Shown here: positions 37,141 to 45,727 of the stretch, piece by piece
Numbering within the stretch: the first letter of the stretch is position 1
How the letters are laid out: every line of letters begins with the position of its first letter
DNA from: Alcanivorax sp. 24
Lineage (GTDB): Bacteria; Pseudomonadota; Gammaproteobacteria; Pseudomonadales; Alcanivoracaceae
NCBI RefSeq assembly: GCF_004360225.1
Contig: NZ_SNUA01000015.1
Coordinates: forward strand, 1-64,000
Direction: 5' to 3'
DNA: 64,000 nucleotides
Notes under the pieces: model-generated
What the model saw: the letters and a program-made list of their open reading frames with translations, nothing else
What the model was told of the DNA's origin: nothing
The model's database searches: none
Position numbers and translations under genes: made by a program

Positions 37141-38074
37141 AGAGTGGCAGCTGATCGAGAAGCTGCTGGGGCAGGCCCAGGCGGAGCAACGTAAAAGCCG
37201 CCGCTGGGGGATTTTCTTCAAGACGCTGACCTTTGTTTATCTGTTCGTTGTTCTGTTCATGCTGATTCCCAGTCGCGATGGCGCTCTGGCGGTGGCCGAG
37301 CCCCATGTGGCGGTGGTGGACCTGAATGGGGTCATCAGCGCTGACAGTGAGGCGTCGGCGGATCTGATCAGCGCCGGCCTGAGGGAGGCGTTCGAGGCGA
37401 AAAATGCCAAGGCGGTGCTGTTGCGCATCAACAGCCCGGGCGGCTCGCCGGTGCAGTCCAATCAGGTTTACAACGAGATCCGGCGGTTGCGCGAGAAGTA
37501 CCCGGAGAAGAAGGTCTACGCGGCGATCACCGATACCGGCGCGTCCGGGGCTTATTACATCGCCTCGGCCGCGGATGACATCTACGCCGATCCGGCCAGT
37601 ATTGTCGGTTCCATTGGCGTGATCATGGCCGGATTCGGTCTGGAAGAAGCGGCGGAGAAGCTGGGCGTGGAGCGCCGCGTTTACACCGCCGGCGAGAACA
37701 AGGACCTGATGGACCCGTTCGCACCGGTGAATCCGGCCCATCGCCGGCACGTGCAGGAGATGCTGGATGAGATTCACCAGCAGTTCATTGGCGCGGTGAA
37801 ACAGGGGCGCGGTGATCGCCTGCGGGTGGATGGCCACCCGGAATTGTTCTCAGGCCTGTTCTGGACTGGCGAGCGGGCTCTGGATTTGGGCTTGATCGAC
37901 GGCCTCAAGAGCCCGGGTCAGGTGGCCCGGGATGTGATCGGCGTCGAGGAATTGGTCAACTACACCTACAGCCCGTCTCCGGTGGAGCAATTGTTGCAGC
38001 GCTTCGGTGTTTCCATTGGCAAGGGGCTGGGTGGCAGCCTGGGCTTGGAGCAGTACCTGCCGGATCTGCGTTGA
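37097..38074 (+). CDS. sppA: Signal peptide peptidase SppA-type S49 protease
   Basis: Inner-membrane serine protease that clears cleaved signal peptides, 325 aa, the short single-domain form. One membrane helix lies at about 38-58, then the S49 fold. The Ser/Lys dyad is probably S150 in DTGASGAYYIAS and K202 in GENKDLMDPF. It starts inside the HAD gene, with GAGGAG as ribosome site. Downstream lies a composite repeat element that separates it from the convergent maf gene. Confidence 0.93.
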   Translation: MESNQPPSRPQGSNKEWQLIEKLLGQAQAEQRKSRRWGIFFKTLTFVYLFVVLFMLIPSRDGALAVAEPHVAVVDLNGVISADSEASADLISAGLREAFEAKNAKAVLLRINSPGGSPVQSNQVYNEIRRLREKYPEKKVYAAITDTGASGAYYIASAADDIYADPASIVGSIGVIMAGFGLEEAAEKLGVERRVYTAGENKDLMDPFAPVNPAHRRHVQEMLDEIHQQFIGAVKQGRGDRLRVDGHPELFSGLFWTGERALDLGLIDGLKSPGQVARDVIGVEELVNYTYSPSPVEQLLQRFGVSIGKGLGGSLGLEQYLPDLR

Positions 38075-38391
38075 TGGGGGGTGAGGCGCCGGACGCCGGA
38101 CGCCAGACGCCAGACGCTAAAGTCAAAACCCGGGGCTGCGGGCGTTGCGGAAATAAAAAATTGCCGGGAGCAATTTTTAACGTTGCTGTGCGACGGCCCG
38201 AAGGGTGACCGCCATGGACGGCGGTCATAAAAAAGGTTCCTCGCGGTTTAGCGGGAAGGGTCGCTCTGGCGGGGGCTCCCGTATTGCCCGGTTACCTCGA
38301 AGACCTCCCTTCAGAGGTGGCTACAGCGCCGCTGTGGGAAGCTTGCTGGCAAGCGAATCGCCAACGGCTCAGGGCATTCGCGGCCAAGCGG

Positions 38392-38745
38392 AGCGCCGCC
38401 CGGGCCGCTTCCCACAGCAGTTTCGTGGCGGACCTGTGGGAGGCCAGCTTGCTGGCGAATTCCGGCCCTCTGGTGTTGGGATATTCGCTTGCCAGCAAGC
38501 TTCCCACAGCGGCTTCGTGGCAGATCCGTGGGAGACCAGCTTGCTGGCGAGTTCCGGCCCTCTGGTGTTGGGATATTCGCTTGCCAGCAAGCTTCCCACA
38601 GCGACTTCGTGGCAGATCCGTGGGAGACCAGCTTGCTGGCGAATTCCGGCTCTCTGGTGTTGGGATATTCGCTTGCCAGCAAGCTTCCCACAGCGGCTTC
38701 GTGGCATGATCCGTGGGAGACCGGCTTGCCGGCGAATGGCGAATA
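38392..38745. repeat. 92-bp tandem REP-hairpin array, copy 1
   Basis: Nearly identical 92-bp units in tandem. Each has a hairpin formed by ATTCGCTTGCCAGCAAGCT and AGCTTGCTGGCGAATT with inner TCCCAC/GTGGGA. The linker differs slightly between units. It resembles a BIME-type cluster of REP sequences. Confidence 0.85.
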
Positions 38746-38877
38746 TAGCGGCTTGATAGCCCCTTCCGTTACAGGTCCGTGCCCATGATTGAAGCGCCGC
38801 TTCCCGCTAAGCCGCGATGAACCATAAAAAAAGCGTTGTTAGTACTTGCCAGGGCGTTGTGTCTGGTTTTGCATTAT

Positions 38878-38989
38878 CGGCGTCCGGCGTCCGGCGTCCG
38901 GCGTCCGGCGTCCGGCGTCCGGCGTCCGGCGTCCGGCGTCCGGCGTCCGGCGTCCGGCGTCCGGCGTCCGGCGTCCGGCGTCCGGCGTC
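38878..38989. repeat. Heptamer microsatellite (CGTCCGG)16
   Basis: About 16 uninterrupted copies of CGTCCGG. The array ends exactly at the maf stop codon (TGA on the minus strand, 38988-38990). It is the reverse complement of the left-end motif of the same composite element. A perfect short tandem array of this size should vary in copy number between strains. Confidence 0.93.
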
Positions 38990-39581
38990 AGGGCAGGCTG
39001 ACGCCTTCCGCCGCCAGGAAGTCGGTCAATAGAATCAGCGGCAGTCCCACCAGAGCGTTGGGGTCGCGACCTTCGAGCGCCTTGAACAGAGTGATGCCGA
39101 ACCCCTCGGACTTGAAACTGCCGGCGCAATTGAAGGGTTGTTCCTTGTCCACGTAGCGGCGGATGCGGTCCTGATCCAGGGTGCGAAAATGCACGGTGAA
39201 GTTCTCGCAACCGCTTTGATAGCGGCCGGTGGCGCTGTTGTACAGGCACAGACCGGTATGAAACACCACGCTGCGGCCACTGGCACTGCTCAACTGCTTG
39301 ATGGCGTTGTCGCGGTCGCCGGGTTTGCCGAGAATGGTGTCATCCAGGACGCACACCTGGTCGGAGCCGATGATCAGGGTATCGGGATGGTCCGCGGCCA
39401 GGGCCTGGGCTTTCCGCCGGGCCAGGCGCAGTACCAGCTCGGTGGCGCTTTCGCCGGGCAGAGCGGTCTCGTCGATATCCGGGCTGGCGGCGCTGAAAGG
39501 CAGCCCCAGTTTGCCCAGCAACTCACGGCGAAACGGAGAGGAAGAGGCCAGAATCAGAGTCGGCGGAATGTCGTTCACCAT
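38988..39581 (-). CDS. maf: Maf/YceF-family nucleotide pyrophosphatase
   Basis: House-cleaning enzyme that hydrolyses modified nucleoside triphosphates (the YceF group prefers 7-methyl-GTP), 197 aa. The N-terminal signature [14 protein letters not shown], then PDIDET and GSDQV, are typical. The start MVNDIPP at 39581 is preceded by GAGGAG; an upstream ATG at 39647 is less likely. It is divergent from yceD, as in E. coli (yceF-yceD-rpmF). The stop codon touches the heptamer microsatellite, so array changes could alter the C-terminus. Confidence 0.92.
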   Translation of the reverse strand: MVNDIPPTLILASSSPFRRELLGKLGLPFSAASPDIDETALPGESATELVLRLARRKAQALAADHPDTLIIGSDQVCVLDDTILGKPGDRDNAIKQLSSASGRSVVFHTGLCLYNSATGRYQSGCENFTVHFRTLDQDRIRRYVDKEQPFNCAGSFKSEGFGITLFKALEGRDPNALVGLPLILLTDFLAAEGVSLP

Positions 39582-39729
39582 GGTCTCCTCGGTTTTCAAA
39601 GCAGCGAGTGTAAAAGAGGTGGGCATGGCAGTGCACGAAAAATCCAAATTTCTCAGACGGTTAGGTCTTGGCCACTGGCGTGATTTTCGCTTTGACAGCG
39701 CCGCGGCGCGGCCCTAGAATTGCGCGCTT

Positions 39730-40260
39730 ATGTTTTCAGGGCAACTGCCACCGTACCTGGAACCGCGCAAGTTCGCGGATCAGGAGCGCGTCATCGAGGG
39801 CGAGGCCCGGGTTGGGGATCTGCCCCGGCTGCGGGAATATCGCGAGAGCCTGGACCAGCCGGTCCGGGTGTCGCTGGCTTTTGGCCGCGATGAGGACGGG
39901 CACCGGTGCGTTCGGGGCCAGGTGGAAACCACGCTGGTTTTGATCTGCCAGCGCTGCCTTGAACCCGTGCACCAGCGGATCCTCGCCAATGTGGACCTGA
40001 CCATGGTCTGGAGCGAGGAACAGGCAAAGGCGTTGCCCACGCACCTGGATCCTCTGCTGGTCACCGAAGAGCGCCTGCCATTGGCGGATGTGCTCGAGGA
40101 AGAGCTGCTATTGGCGATGCCACTGGTGGCGCTGCACGATCAATGCCCGAATCCGCTGCCGGATACCCGCGACGATGGGGAAGACGGCGAGGGCCGGGAC
40201 AAAGACAATCCGGATAACCCTTTTGCCGTGCTGGCCCAGCTCAAGGGTCGCCGCAAGTAA
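39730..40260 (+). CDS. yceD: YceD/DUF177 23S rRNA accumulation protein
   Basis: Protein of 176 aa of the DUF177 family, needed for normal 23S rRNA levels in E. coli. The conserved Cys-containing motif CQRCLEPV and the later CPNP are visible, with an acidic C-terminal half. It directly precedes rpmF by 19 bp and is very probably co-transcribed with it, the usual arrangement. Confidence 0.9.
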   Translation: MFSGQLPPYLEPRKFADQERVIEGEARVGDLPRLREYRESLDQPVRVSLAFGRDEDGHRCVRGQVETTLVLICQRCLEPVHQRILANVDLTMVWSEEQAKALPTHLDPLLVTEERLPLADVLEEELLLAMPLVALHDQCPNPLPDTRDDGEDGEGRDKDNPDNPFAVLAQLKGRRK

Positions 40261-40279
40261 CACGCCGAGGAGCTCGACA

Positions 40280-40471
40280 ATGGCTGTTCAACAGAATCGC
40301 AAAACCCGTTCCAAGCGCGGTATGCGTCGTTCCCACGATGCGCTGTCCGCCGCCACGCTGACCGAGGACAGCAACACCGGTGAAGTGCATCGCCGTCACC
40401 ATATCTCTCCGGACGGCATGTACCGCGGCCGTCAGGTTCTGCGCACCGCGGACCTGGACGAAGAAGAATAA
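40280..40471 (+). CDS. rpmF: 50S ribosomal protein L32
   Basis: Ribosomal protein L32, 63 aa, starting [20 protein letters not shown], the family hallmark. GAGGAG lies just upstream. The zinc-binding Cys residues found in some L32 proteins are absent, so this is the Cys-less form. It is closed by a strong terminator, after which plsX begins a new block of the fatty-acid cluster. Confidence 0.96.
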   Translation: MAVQQNRKTRSKRGMRRSHDALSAATLTEDSNTGEVHRRHHISPDGMYRGRQVLRTADLDEEE

Positions 40472-40475
40472 GTCG

Positions 40476-40526
40476 AACGGCGCCCGTCACCCGGTTTCAT
40501 CCGGCGTCTGACGGGCGCCGTTTTTC
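40476..40526 (+). terminator. Rho-independent terminator after rpmF
   Basis: A long GC-rich stem (AACGGCGCCCGTCA at 40476-40489 with TGACGGGCGCCGTT at 40509-40522), a 19-nt loop, then TTTTT. It separates yceD-rpmF from plsX. Confidence 0.92.
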
Positions 40527-40610
40527 GTTCTGGGGCACTGGCCTGTGTCCGGCCTTTACCTGGGCCGGATTAGGAGTATTCTGGGTGCCGCCATGCCTCT
40601 GAGGAATTGA

Positions 40611-41651
40611 GTGGCCATGTCAGACGTGACTCTGGCGGTGGACGCCATGGGGGGGGATCACGGGGTACCTGTCACCGTTCCCGCCGTCAGCCGTGCGCTT
40701 TCCCGTCATTCCAGTCTCCACATCATCCTGGTTGGTAATCCCGACGTTCTGGCGCCGGCACTGGCCAAGGCCGGTCTCGAGGGCCATGCCCGCGTTGCCA
40801 TAGAGCCCGCTTCCGAAGTGGTGGCCATGGACGATCCGGTGGCGGTGGCGCTGCGCCAGAAAAAAGACTCCTCCATGCGGGTGGCCATCAATCTGGTCAA
40901 GGAAGGCCGTGCCCAGGCCGCGGTCAGCGCCGGTAATACCGGTGCCCTGATGGCGGTCAGCCGTTTCGTGTTGAAAACCCTTCCCGGGATCGACCGTCCC
41001 GCTATCTGCACCGCCATTCCTTCCGCCAAGGGCCATTGTCACATGCTGGACCTGGGCGCCAATGTGGACTCCCAGCCCGGGCATCTGTTGCAGTTCGCGC
41101 AGATGGGGCAGGCCGTGGTTCGCGCCGTCGACGGACTGAGCCAGCCCCGCGTGGCGCTGCTCAATATCGGCGAAGAGGACATCAAGGGCAACGAGCAGAT
41201 CAAGGAGGCCGCTGCTTTGATGCAGGCCGCCGAGGACCTCAATTACGTGGGGTTCGTCGAAGGCAATGGCATCTTCCTCGGTGACGTGGACGTGGTGGTC
41301 TGCGATGGCTTTGTCGGTAATGTGTCATTGAAAACCATGGAAGGCGTGGCCACCATGATCGGTGGGATGATCCGTGAGGAGATCGGCCGTTCCTGGTGGC
41401 GCAAGCTGAGCGGCCTGTTTTCCCTGCCGGTGTTGAACGGCCTCAAGCACCGTATGGACCCGGAGCGCTACAATGGCGCCAGTCTGGTGGGGCTTAACGG
41501 CGTGGTGGTGAAAAGCCACGGCGGCACTGGCGAAGCCGGCTTTACCAGCGCTCTGGAAGTGGCCCTGCTGGAAGCCCGCCGCAACGTGCCGGCGTTGATC
41601 CGCGACGCCGTGGCGCCGTTGGCCCAGGTCTCTGAACAGCCCGCCTCCTGA
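40611..41651 (+). CDS. plsX: Phosphate acyltransferase PlsX
   Basis: Converts acyl-ACP to acyl-phosphate for PlsY in phospholipid synthesis, 346 aa. The family start LAVDAMGGDHG and the blocks AVSAGNTGALMA and LLNIGEEDIKGNE are present. GAGGA at 40601-40605 fits GTG 40611 better than ATG 40617, but either may be used. Unlike in E. coli, no fabH follows; fabD is next, 154 bp away, as in Pseudomonas. Confidence 0.95.
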   Translation: MAMSDVTLAVDAMGGDHGVPVTVPAVSRALSRHSSLHIILVGNPDVLAPALAKAGLEGHARVAIEPASEVVAMDDPVAVALRQKKDSSMRVAINLVKEGRAQAAVSAGNTGALMAVSRFVLKTLPGIDRPAICTAIPSAKGHCHMLDLGANVDSQPGHLLQFAQMGQAVVRAVDGLSQPRVALLNIGEEDIKGNEQIKEAAALMQAAEDLNYVGFVEGNGIFLGDVDVVVCDGFVGNVSLKTMEGVATMIGGMIREEIGRSWWRKLSGLFSLPVLNGLKHRMDPERYNGASLVGLNGVVVKSHGGTGEAGFTSALEVALLEARRNVPALIRDAVAPLAQVSEQPAS

Positions 41652-41805
41652 TCGATGCCGCGCCGGGGTCATTCATACTTTGTTGCAGCCCGGAACGGAC
41701 AAGCCGGGCGGGTAAAGGCATACTGCCGCCAAATCCGATAACCCGACGCCCGGGGCGGGCTCTCGCGGAGTCCCACCGGCCGTCCTTCGCGAATCAGGGA
41801 AACGC

Positions 41806-42732
41806 ATGTCAAAAACCGCTTTCGTTTTTCCCGGTCAGGGCTCGCAGAGCCTGGGTATGCTGGCCGATTTCGCCGATCACACCGCCGTGCGCCAGGCTTT
41901 CCAGGAAGCTTCCGGCGCCCTCGACATGGACCTCTGGGAATTGGCCCGGAACGGCCCCGAAGCTGATCTCAATCGCACCGAAAATACGCAGCCGCTGTTG
42001 CTGACCGCCGGCGTCGCCCTGTGGAAGGAGTGGGAGCAGAGCGGTGGTCCGCGCCCGGCGCTGCTGGCCGGGCACAGCCTGGGTGAATACACCGCCTTGA
42101 CCTGTGCCGGGGTGATCAGCCTGGGGGATGCGGTGCGCCTGGTGCGCACCCGTGGCGAGCTGATGCAGCAGGCGGTGGCGGAAGGCGAGGGCGCCATGGC
42201 GGCGATCCTCGGTCTGAATGACGATCAGGTGCGTCAGGCCTGTGCCGAAGCCGCCGAGGGTGAAGTGGTGGAAGCGGTCAACCTCAACGCGCCTGGCCAG
42301 GTGGTGATCGCCGGGCAAGGCAGTGCCGTGGAACGCGCCATTGCCGCTTGTAAGGCCGCCGGCGCCAAGCGCGCCATGCCGCTCCCGGTGAGCGTGCCCT
42401 CCCATTGCGCACTGATGAAGCCGGCGGCGGAAGCGCTGGCGGAAACGCTCGCCCAGGTCCGTTTCCACGCCCCGGAACTGCCAGTGATCAATAACGCGGA
42501 TGTGGCCTGGGAAACCGACCCCGAGGCGATTCGCAGCGCCTTGATCCGGCAATTGTATTCCCCGGTGCGCTGGGTGGAGACGGTGCAGGCCCTGGCCGCG
42601 GATGGCGTGACCACGCTGTACGAATGTGGCCCCGGCAAAGTGCTGTGTGGCCTGGCCAAACGTATTGACCGGGGGTTGGACGCCAAGCCCCTGGAATCCC
42701 TGGACGCCTTTCAGGCGGCTTTGAACGGTTGA
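41806..42732 (+). CDS. fabD: Malonyl-CoA:ACP transacylase
   Basis: Loads malonyl groups on ACP, 308 aa. Catalytic Ser91 is in GHSLGEY (89-95), the partner His near 200 in VPSHCALM, and the N-terminal FVFPGQGSQ is typical. A 154-bp gap upstream may hold a promoter. It is followed after 9 bp by fabG in the same operon. Confidence 0.96.
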   Translation: MSKTAFVFPGQGSQSLGMLADFADHTAVRQAFQEASGALDMDLWELARNGPEADLNRTENTQPLLLTAGVALWKEWEQSGGPRPALLAGHSLGEYTALTCAGVISLGDAVRLVRTRGELMQQAVAEGEGAMAAILGLNDDQVRQACAEAAEGEVVEAVNLNAPGQVVIAGQGSAVERAIAACKAAGAKRAMPLPVSVPSHCALMKPAAEALAETLAQVRFHAPELPVINNADVAWETDPEAIRSALIRQLYSPVRWVETVQALAADGVTTLYECGPGKVLCGLAKRIDRGLDAKPLESLDAFQAALNG

Positions 42733-42741
42733 GGACGCCTC

Positions 42742-43476
42742 ATGAGCGACGAACGTAAAGTGGCCCTGGTCACCGGTGCCAGCCGCGGTATCGGCAAGGC
42801 CATTGCCGAAAACCTGGTCAACGCCGGTTTCTTCGTGGTCGGCTCCGCCACCAGCGAAAACGGCGCCAAGGCCATCGCCGACGCCCTCGGAGAGAACGGT
42901 GACGGCGTGGTGCTGAACGTGTCCGAGGATGCCTCGGTGGAGGCCGCGATCAAGTCCATCGTGGAAAAGCACGGTGCGCCTCTGGTGCTGGTGAACAACG
43001 CCGGCATCACCCGGGACAACATCATGTTGCGGATGAAAAGCGATGAATGGATGGATGTGATCAACACCAACCTGAACTCGCTGTACCGGGTCACCAAGGC
43101 CTGCATCAAGGGCATGACCAAGGCCCGCTGGGGCCGGGTGATCAATATCAGTTCCGTGGTGGGGACCATGGGCAACGCCGGCCAGGCCAACTATGCCGCG
43201 GCCAAAGGTGGCGTGGAGGGCTTTACCCGGGCCCTTGCCCGCGAGCTGGGCTCGCGTAACATCACGGTGAATTCGGTGGCGCCGGGCTTTATCCAGACCG
43301 ACATGACCGATGTTCTGCCCGAGGCTCAGCGCGATGCGCTGCTGCGGGAAATCCCCCTGGGCCGCCTCGGCAGCCCCGATGAAGTGGCCAGCGCGGTAGC
43401 GTGGCTGGCCGGAGACGGTGGTAGCTATGTAACCGGTACCACGGTCCACGTTAACGGTGGCATGTTCACCGGGTAG
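42742..43476 (+). CDS. fabG: 3-oxoacyl-ACP reductase
   Basis: NADPH-dependent reductase of the fatty-acid elongation cycle, 244 aa. SDR motifs: TGASRGIG (11-18), NNAG (85-88), and catalytic Ser138, Tyr151, Lys155, with the same numbering as E. coli FabG. The C-terminus GTTVHVNGGMFTG is also typical. It is followed by a 274-bp gap that holds the acpP promoter. Confidence 0.96.
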   Translation: MSDERKVALVTGASRGIGKAIAENLVNAGFFVVGSATSENGAKAIADALGENGDGVVLNVSEDASVEAAIKSIVEKHGAPLVLVNNAGITRDNIMLRMKSDEWMDVINTNLNSLYRVTKACIKGMTKARWGRVINISSVVGTMGNAGQANYAAAKGGVEGFTRALARELGSRNITVNSVAPGFIQTDMTDVLPEAQRDALLREIPLGRLGSPDEVASAVAWLAGDGGSYVTGTTVHVNGGMFTG

Positions 43477-43672
43477 GGACAAATCCTCCCGAAACCGCTA
43501 AGCTGCCGGTTCCGGTTGGAATGCGCCGGTCTTTCGAGGCCGGCCTGTGCAATGGATTCGCCCGGGCCGCAGCTTCAGGGTGGCCCCCACGGAGAGGGTA
43601 CTGCCGTCTCAGTGGTGGGTGGGGTTCAACATATTTGGAAACGTATCCGTGAAAACGGGCACCGGCGGCGGC

Positions 43673-43702
43673 TTGCAAGCGCAAATCGCGTTCACCTAGA
43701 AT
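43673..43702 (+). promoter_or_regulatory. Candidate acpP promoter
   Basis: TTGCAA (43673-43678), an 18-bp spacer and TAGAAT (43697-43702), followed by a start region about 40 bp before acpP. AGGAG at 43734-43738 is a good ribosome site. A separate strong promoter fits the high expression of acpP. Confidence 0.55.
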
Positions 43703-43750
43703 AGCCGCTCATAGGTGCTTGCACACCATTAATAGGAGAGTAATAGGATC

Positions 43751-43984
43751 ATGAGCAGCATCGAAGAACGGGTCCAGAAGATCATTGTCGAGCAATTGGG
43801 CGTTAAGCCGGAAGACGTGAAATCCGAAGCTTCCTTCGTGGAAGACCTGGGCGCCGATTCCCTGGACACCGTTGAACTGGTAATGGCCCTCGAGGAAGAA
43901 TTCGAGACCGAAATCCCCGACGAAGAAGCTGAAAAAATCAGCACCGTACAAGCAGCCGTGGACTACATCAAAGCCCACAGCTGA
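43751..43984 (+). CDS. acpP: Acyl carrier protein
   Basis: Carrier of growing acyl chains, 77 aa and very acidic. Ser37 in GADSLDTVE is the 4'-phosphopantetheine site. Codon use is strongly biased to preferred codons, in line with high expression. It is followed at once by a terminator and then by a block of tandem repeats, so fabF is probably transcribed separately. Confidence 0.97.
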   Translation: MSSIEERVQKIIVEQLGVKPEDVKSEASFVEDLGADSLDTVELVMALEEEFETEIPDEEAEKISTVQAAVDYIKAHS

Positions 43985-44009
43985 TTTCGGTCGTAACGCT
44001 GCGTCAAGG

Positions 44010-44045
44010 AAAACCGCAGGCTCGGTATGGGCTTGCGGTTTTTTT
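44010..44045 (+). terminator. Rho-independent terminator after acpP
   Basis: Stem AAACCGCA (44011-44018) with TGCGGTTT (44034-44041), followed by a T-run to 44045. It should end the abundant acpP transcript. Confidence 0.85.
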
Positions 44046-44300
44046 GTGATCACCATCCATGGTGATCACCCTGCGGGCCGTCGCTGGAGCGACGTCAAAA
44101 ATCGTTCCGGACGATTTGTTTGTGATCACCATCCATGGTGATCACCCTGCGGGCCGTCGCTGGAGCGACGTCAAAAATCGTTCCGGACGATTTGTTTGTG
44201 ATCACCGCCCGTGGTGATCACCCTGCGGGCCGTCGCTGGAGTGAGGTCAAAAATCGCTCCCGGCGATTTGTTTGTGACCACCATCCGTGGTGGTTACTCT
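44046..44300. repeat. 76-bp tandem repeats between acpP and fabF
   Basis: Units start at 44046, 44122, 44198 and (degenerate) 44274, all 76 bp apart. Each has the palindrome GTGATCACCATCCATGGTGATCAC, written here as a split motif around CATCCATGG, then CTGCGGGCCGTCGC and a second palindrome around AAAATCGTTCCGGACGATTT. Read on the other strand, this is the 74-bp unit found at the left side of the composite elements. Confidence 0.88.
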
Positions 44301-44337
44301 GCGTTTGTTGGTGTTGGAGATATGAAGTTGCGCTGCA

Positions 44338-44405
44338 TTCGCGAGCAAGCTCGCTTCCCACGGAGAGCGCTACGGAGCCGCTGTGGGAGCTGCCCTGGCA
44401 GCGAA
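44338..44405. repeat. REP palindrome upstream of fabF
   Basis: TTCGCGAGCAAGCTCGCTTCCCAC and its imperfect complement GTGGGAGCTGCCCTGGCAGCGAA, with an 18-nt centre. It lies about 75 bp before fabF and follows the 76-bp repeats. Confidence 0.75.
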
Positions 44406-44478
44406 TCGGCACGCTATAATCCGAGGGCGCCGGCGCTGACTGTCCGGCCCTGGAATCGTCATTTTGGGAGGAATACAG

Positions 44479-45717
44479 GTGACACGACGTCGAGTAGTGG
44501 TAACCGGCCTGGGCATGCTCACGCCCCTGGGCGCCGATGTGAACAGTACCTGGGAGGGTATCAAGGCGGGCCGTAGCGGCATTCGTCCGATCGAGCACTT
44601 CGACACCTCGGATTTCTCCACCAAATTCGCCGGGCTGGTGCCGGATTTCGAACTGGGTGATTACCTGTCCGCGAAGGAAGGACGGAAAATGGACCTGTTC
44701 GTCCAGTACGGCATGGTGGCGGCGATCCAGGCCATCGGCGACGCCGGCCTGGATATGGACAAGGAAGAGGGTGAGCGCATCGGCGTGGCCATTGGTTCCG
44801 GCATCGGCGGGCTGACCAATATCGAGGATAATCACCGCAAGCTGCTCGACTCCGGGCCGCGCAAGCTGTCTCCGTTTTTCGTGCCCAGCACGATCATTAA
44901 CATGATCGCCGGTAACCTGGCCATCATGTACGGGTTCAAGGGCCCGAACTTCGCCACCGTGTCGGCGTGTACCACCGGGACCCACAACATCGGCTTCGCC
45001 GCCCAGCAGATCCAACTGGGCGTGGCCGACGTGATGATCGCCGGTGGCGCCGAAAAGGGGTCCACGCCGCTGGGCATGGGCGGTTTCGCCGCGGCACGGG
45101 CGCTGTCTTCCCGCAACGACGATCCGCAGGCGGCCAGCCGGCCCTGGGACCGCGACCGCGACGGTTTCGTGCTCGGTGACGGTGCCGGCGCGGTGGTGGT
45201 GGAGGAATACGAAAGGGCCAAGGCCCGGGGAGCCACCATTTACGCGGAGCTGGTCGGCTATGGCATGAGTGATGACGCTTACCACATGACCGCGCCCTCC
45301 GAAAACGGCGCCGGTGCCGCGCTGTCCATGCGCAACGCCTTGCGCGACGCGGGCATGGACGCCGGTGACGTGGACTACATCAATGCCCACGCCACCTCCA
45401 CCAAGCTCGGCGATCTGGCCGAACTGAACGCGGTGAAGCAGGTGTTCGGCGAGCATGCCGACAAGCTGGCGGTGAGTTCCACCAAATCCATGATTGGCCA
45501 TCTTCTGGGCGCTGCCGGTGCCGTGGAGGCGATCATGTGTCTGTTGGCCATGCGCGACAATGTGGCACCGCCGACCATCAACCTGAATGATCCGGACGAG
45601 GGCTGCGATCTGAACCTGGTGCCCAATCAGGCCCAGGACCGCCAGATCGACGTGACCTTGTCCAACTCCTTCGGTTTCGGCGGCACCAACGGCACCCTGC
45701 TGTTCCGTCGCGTCTGA
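44479..45717 (+). CDS. fabF: 3-oxoacyl-ACP synthase II (KAS II)
   Basis: Condensing enzyme of fatty-acid elongation, 412 aa. Catalytic Cys164 in SACTTGTHN, His near 304 in NAHATST and His near 341 in [11 protein letters not shown], with the typical end [10 protein letters not shown]. The start is GTG 44479 with GGAGG at 44467-44471. In E. coli fabF follows acpP closely; here 494 bp of terminator and repeats intervene. It begins the pabC-mltG-tmk-holB-pilZ run. Confidence 0.96.
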   Translation: MTRRRVVVTGLGMLTPLGADVNSTWEGIKAGRSGIRPIEHFDTSDFSTKFAGLVPDFELGDYLSAKEGRKMDLFVQYGMVAAIQAIGDAGLDMDKEEGERIGVAIGSGIGGLTNIEDNHRKLLDSGPRKLSPFFVPSTIINMIAGNLAIMYGFKGPNFATVSACTTGTHNIGFAAQQIQLGVADVMIAGGAEKGSTPLGMGGFAAARALSSRNDDPQAASRPWDRDRDGFVLGDGAGAVVVEEYERAKARGATIYAELVGYGMSDDAYHMTAPSENGAGAALSMRNALRDAGMDAGDVDYINAHATSTKLGDLAELNAVKQVFGEHADKLAVSSTKSMIGHLLGAAGAVEAIMCLLAMRDNVAPPTINLNDPDEGCDLNLVPNQAQDRQIDVTLSNSFGFGGTNGTLLFRRV

Positions 45718-45727
45718 GCGGAGCGCC

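Larger units (their letters stand above)
38086..38989. repeat. Composite repeat element, copy 1 (heptamer-bounded, ~0.9 kb)
   Basis: It fills the whole gap between the converging sppA and maf stops. Left end: GCCGGAC-type heptamers (38086-38117). Next is one 74-bp palindromic unit (about 38147-38225), then a left arm copy TTCCTCGCGG..GCGGGAAG at 38237-38258. In the middle is a tandem array of 92-bp hairpin units (unit starts 38484, 38576, 38668, plus a partial one before). The right arm at 38800-38821 is the inverted copy of the left arm (21 of 22 or better), followed by 16 inverted heptamers to 38989. It has no protein-coding content that I accept. Confidence 0.88.

Noticed and set aside
38300-38745. 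CRISPR-like direct repeats
   Set aside because: Units are about 92 bp, contiguous, and have no unique spacers between short repeats; no cas genes are present.
38205-38788. Several overlapping ORFs on both strands through the hairpin array
   Set aside because: They exist because 92-93-bp units keep frames open and repeat the same peptide (for example FACQQASH). No ribosome site or family likeness; the same happens in the other two arrays.
41809-43482. Minus-strand ORF of 557 aa opposite fabD-fabG
   Set aside because: Shadow of two highly conserved plus-strand genes; rich in His/Gly/Gln as expected for an antisense frame in high-GC DNA.
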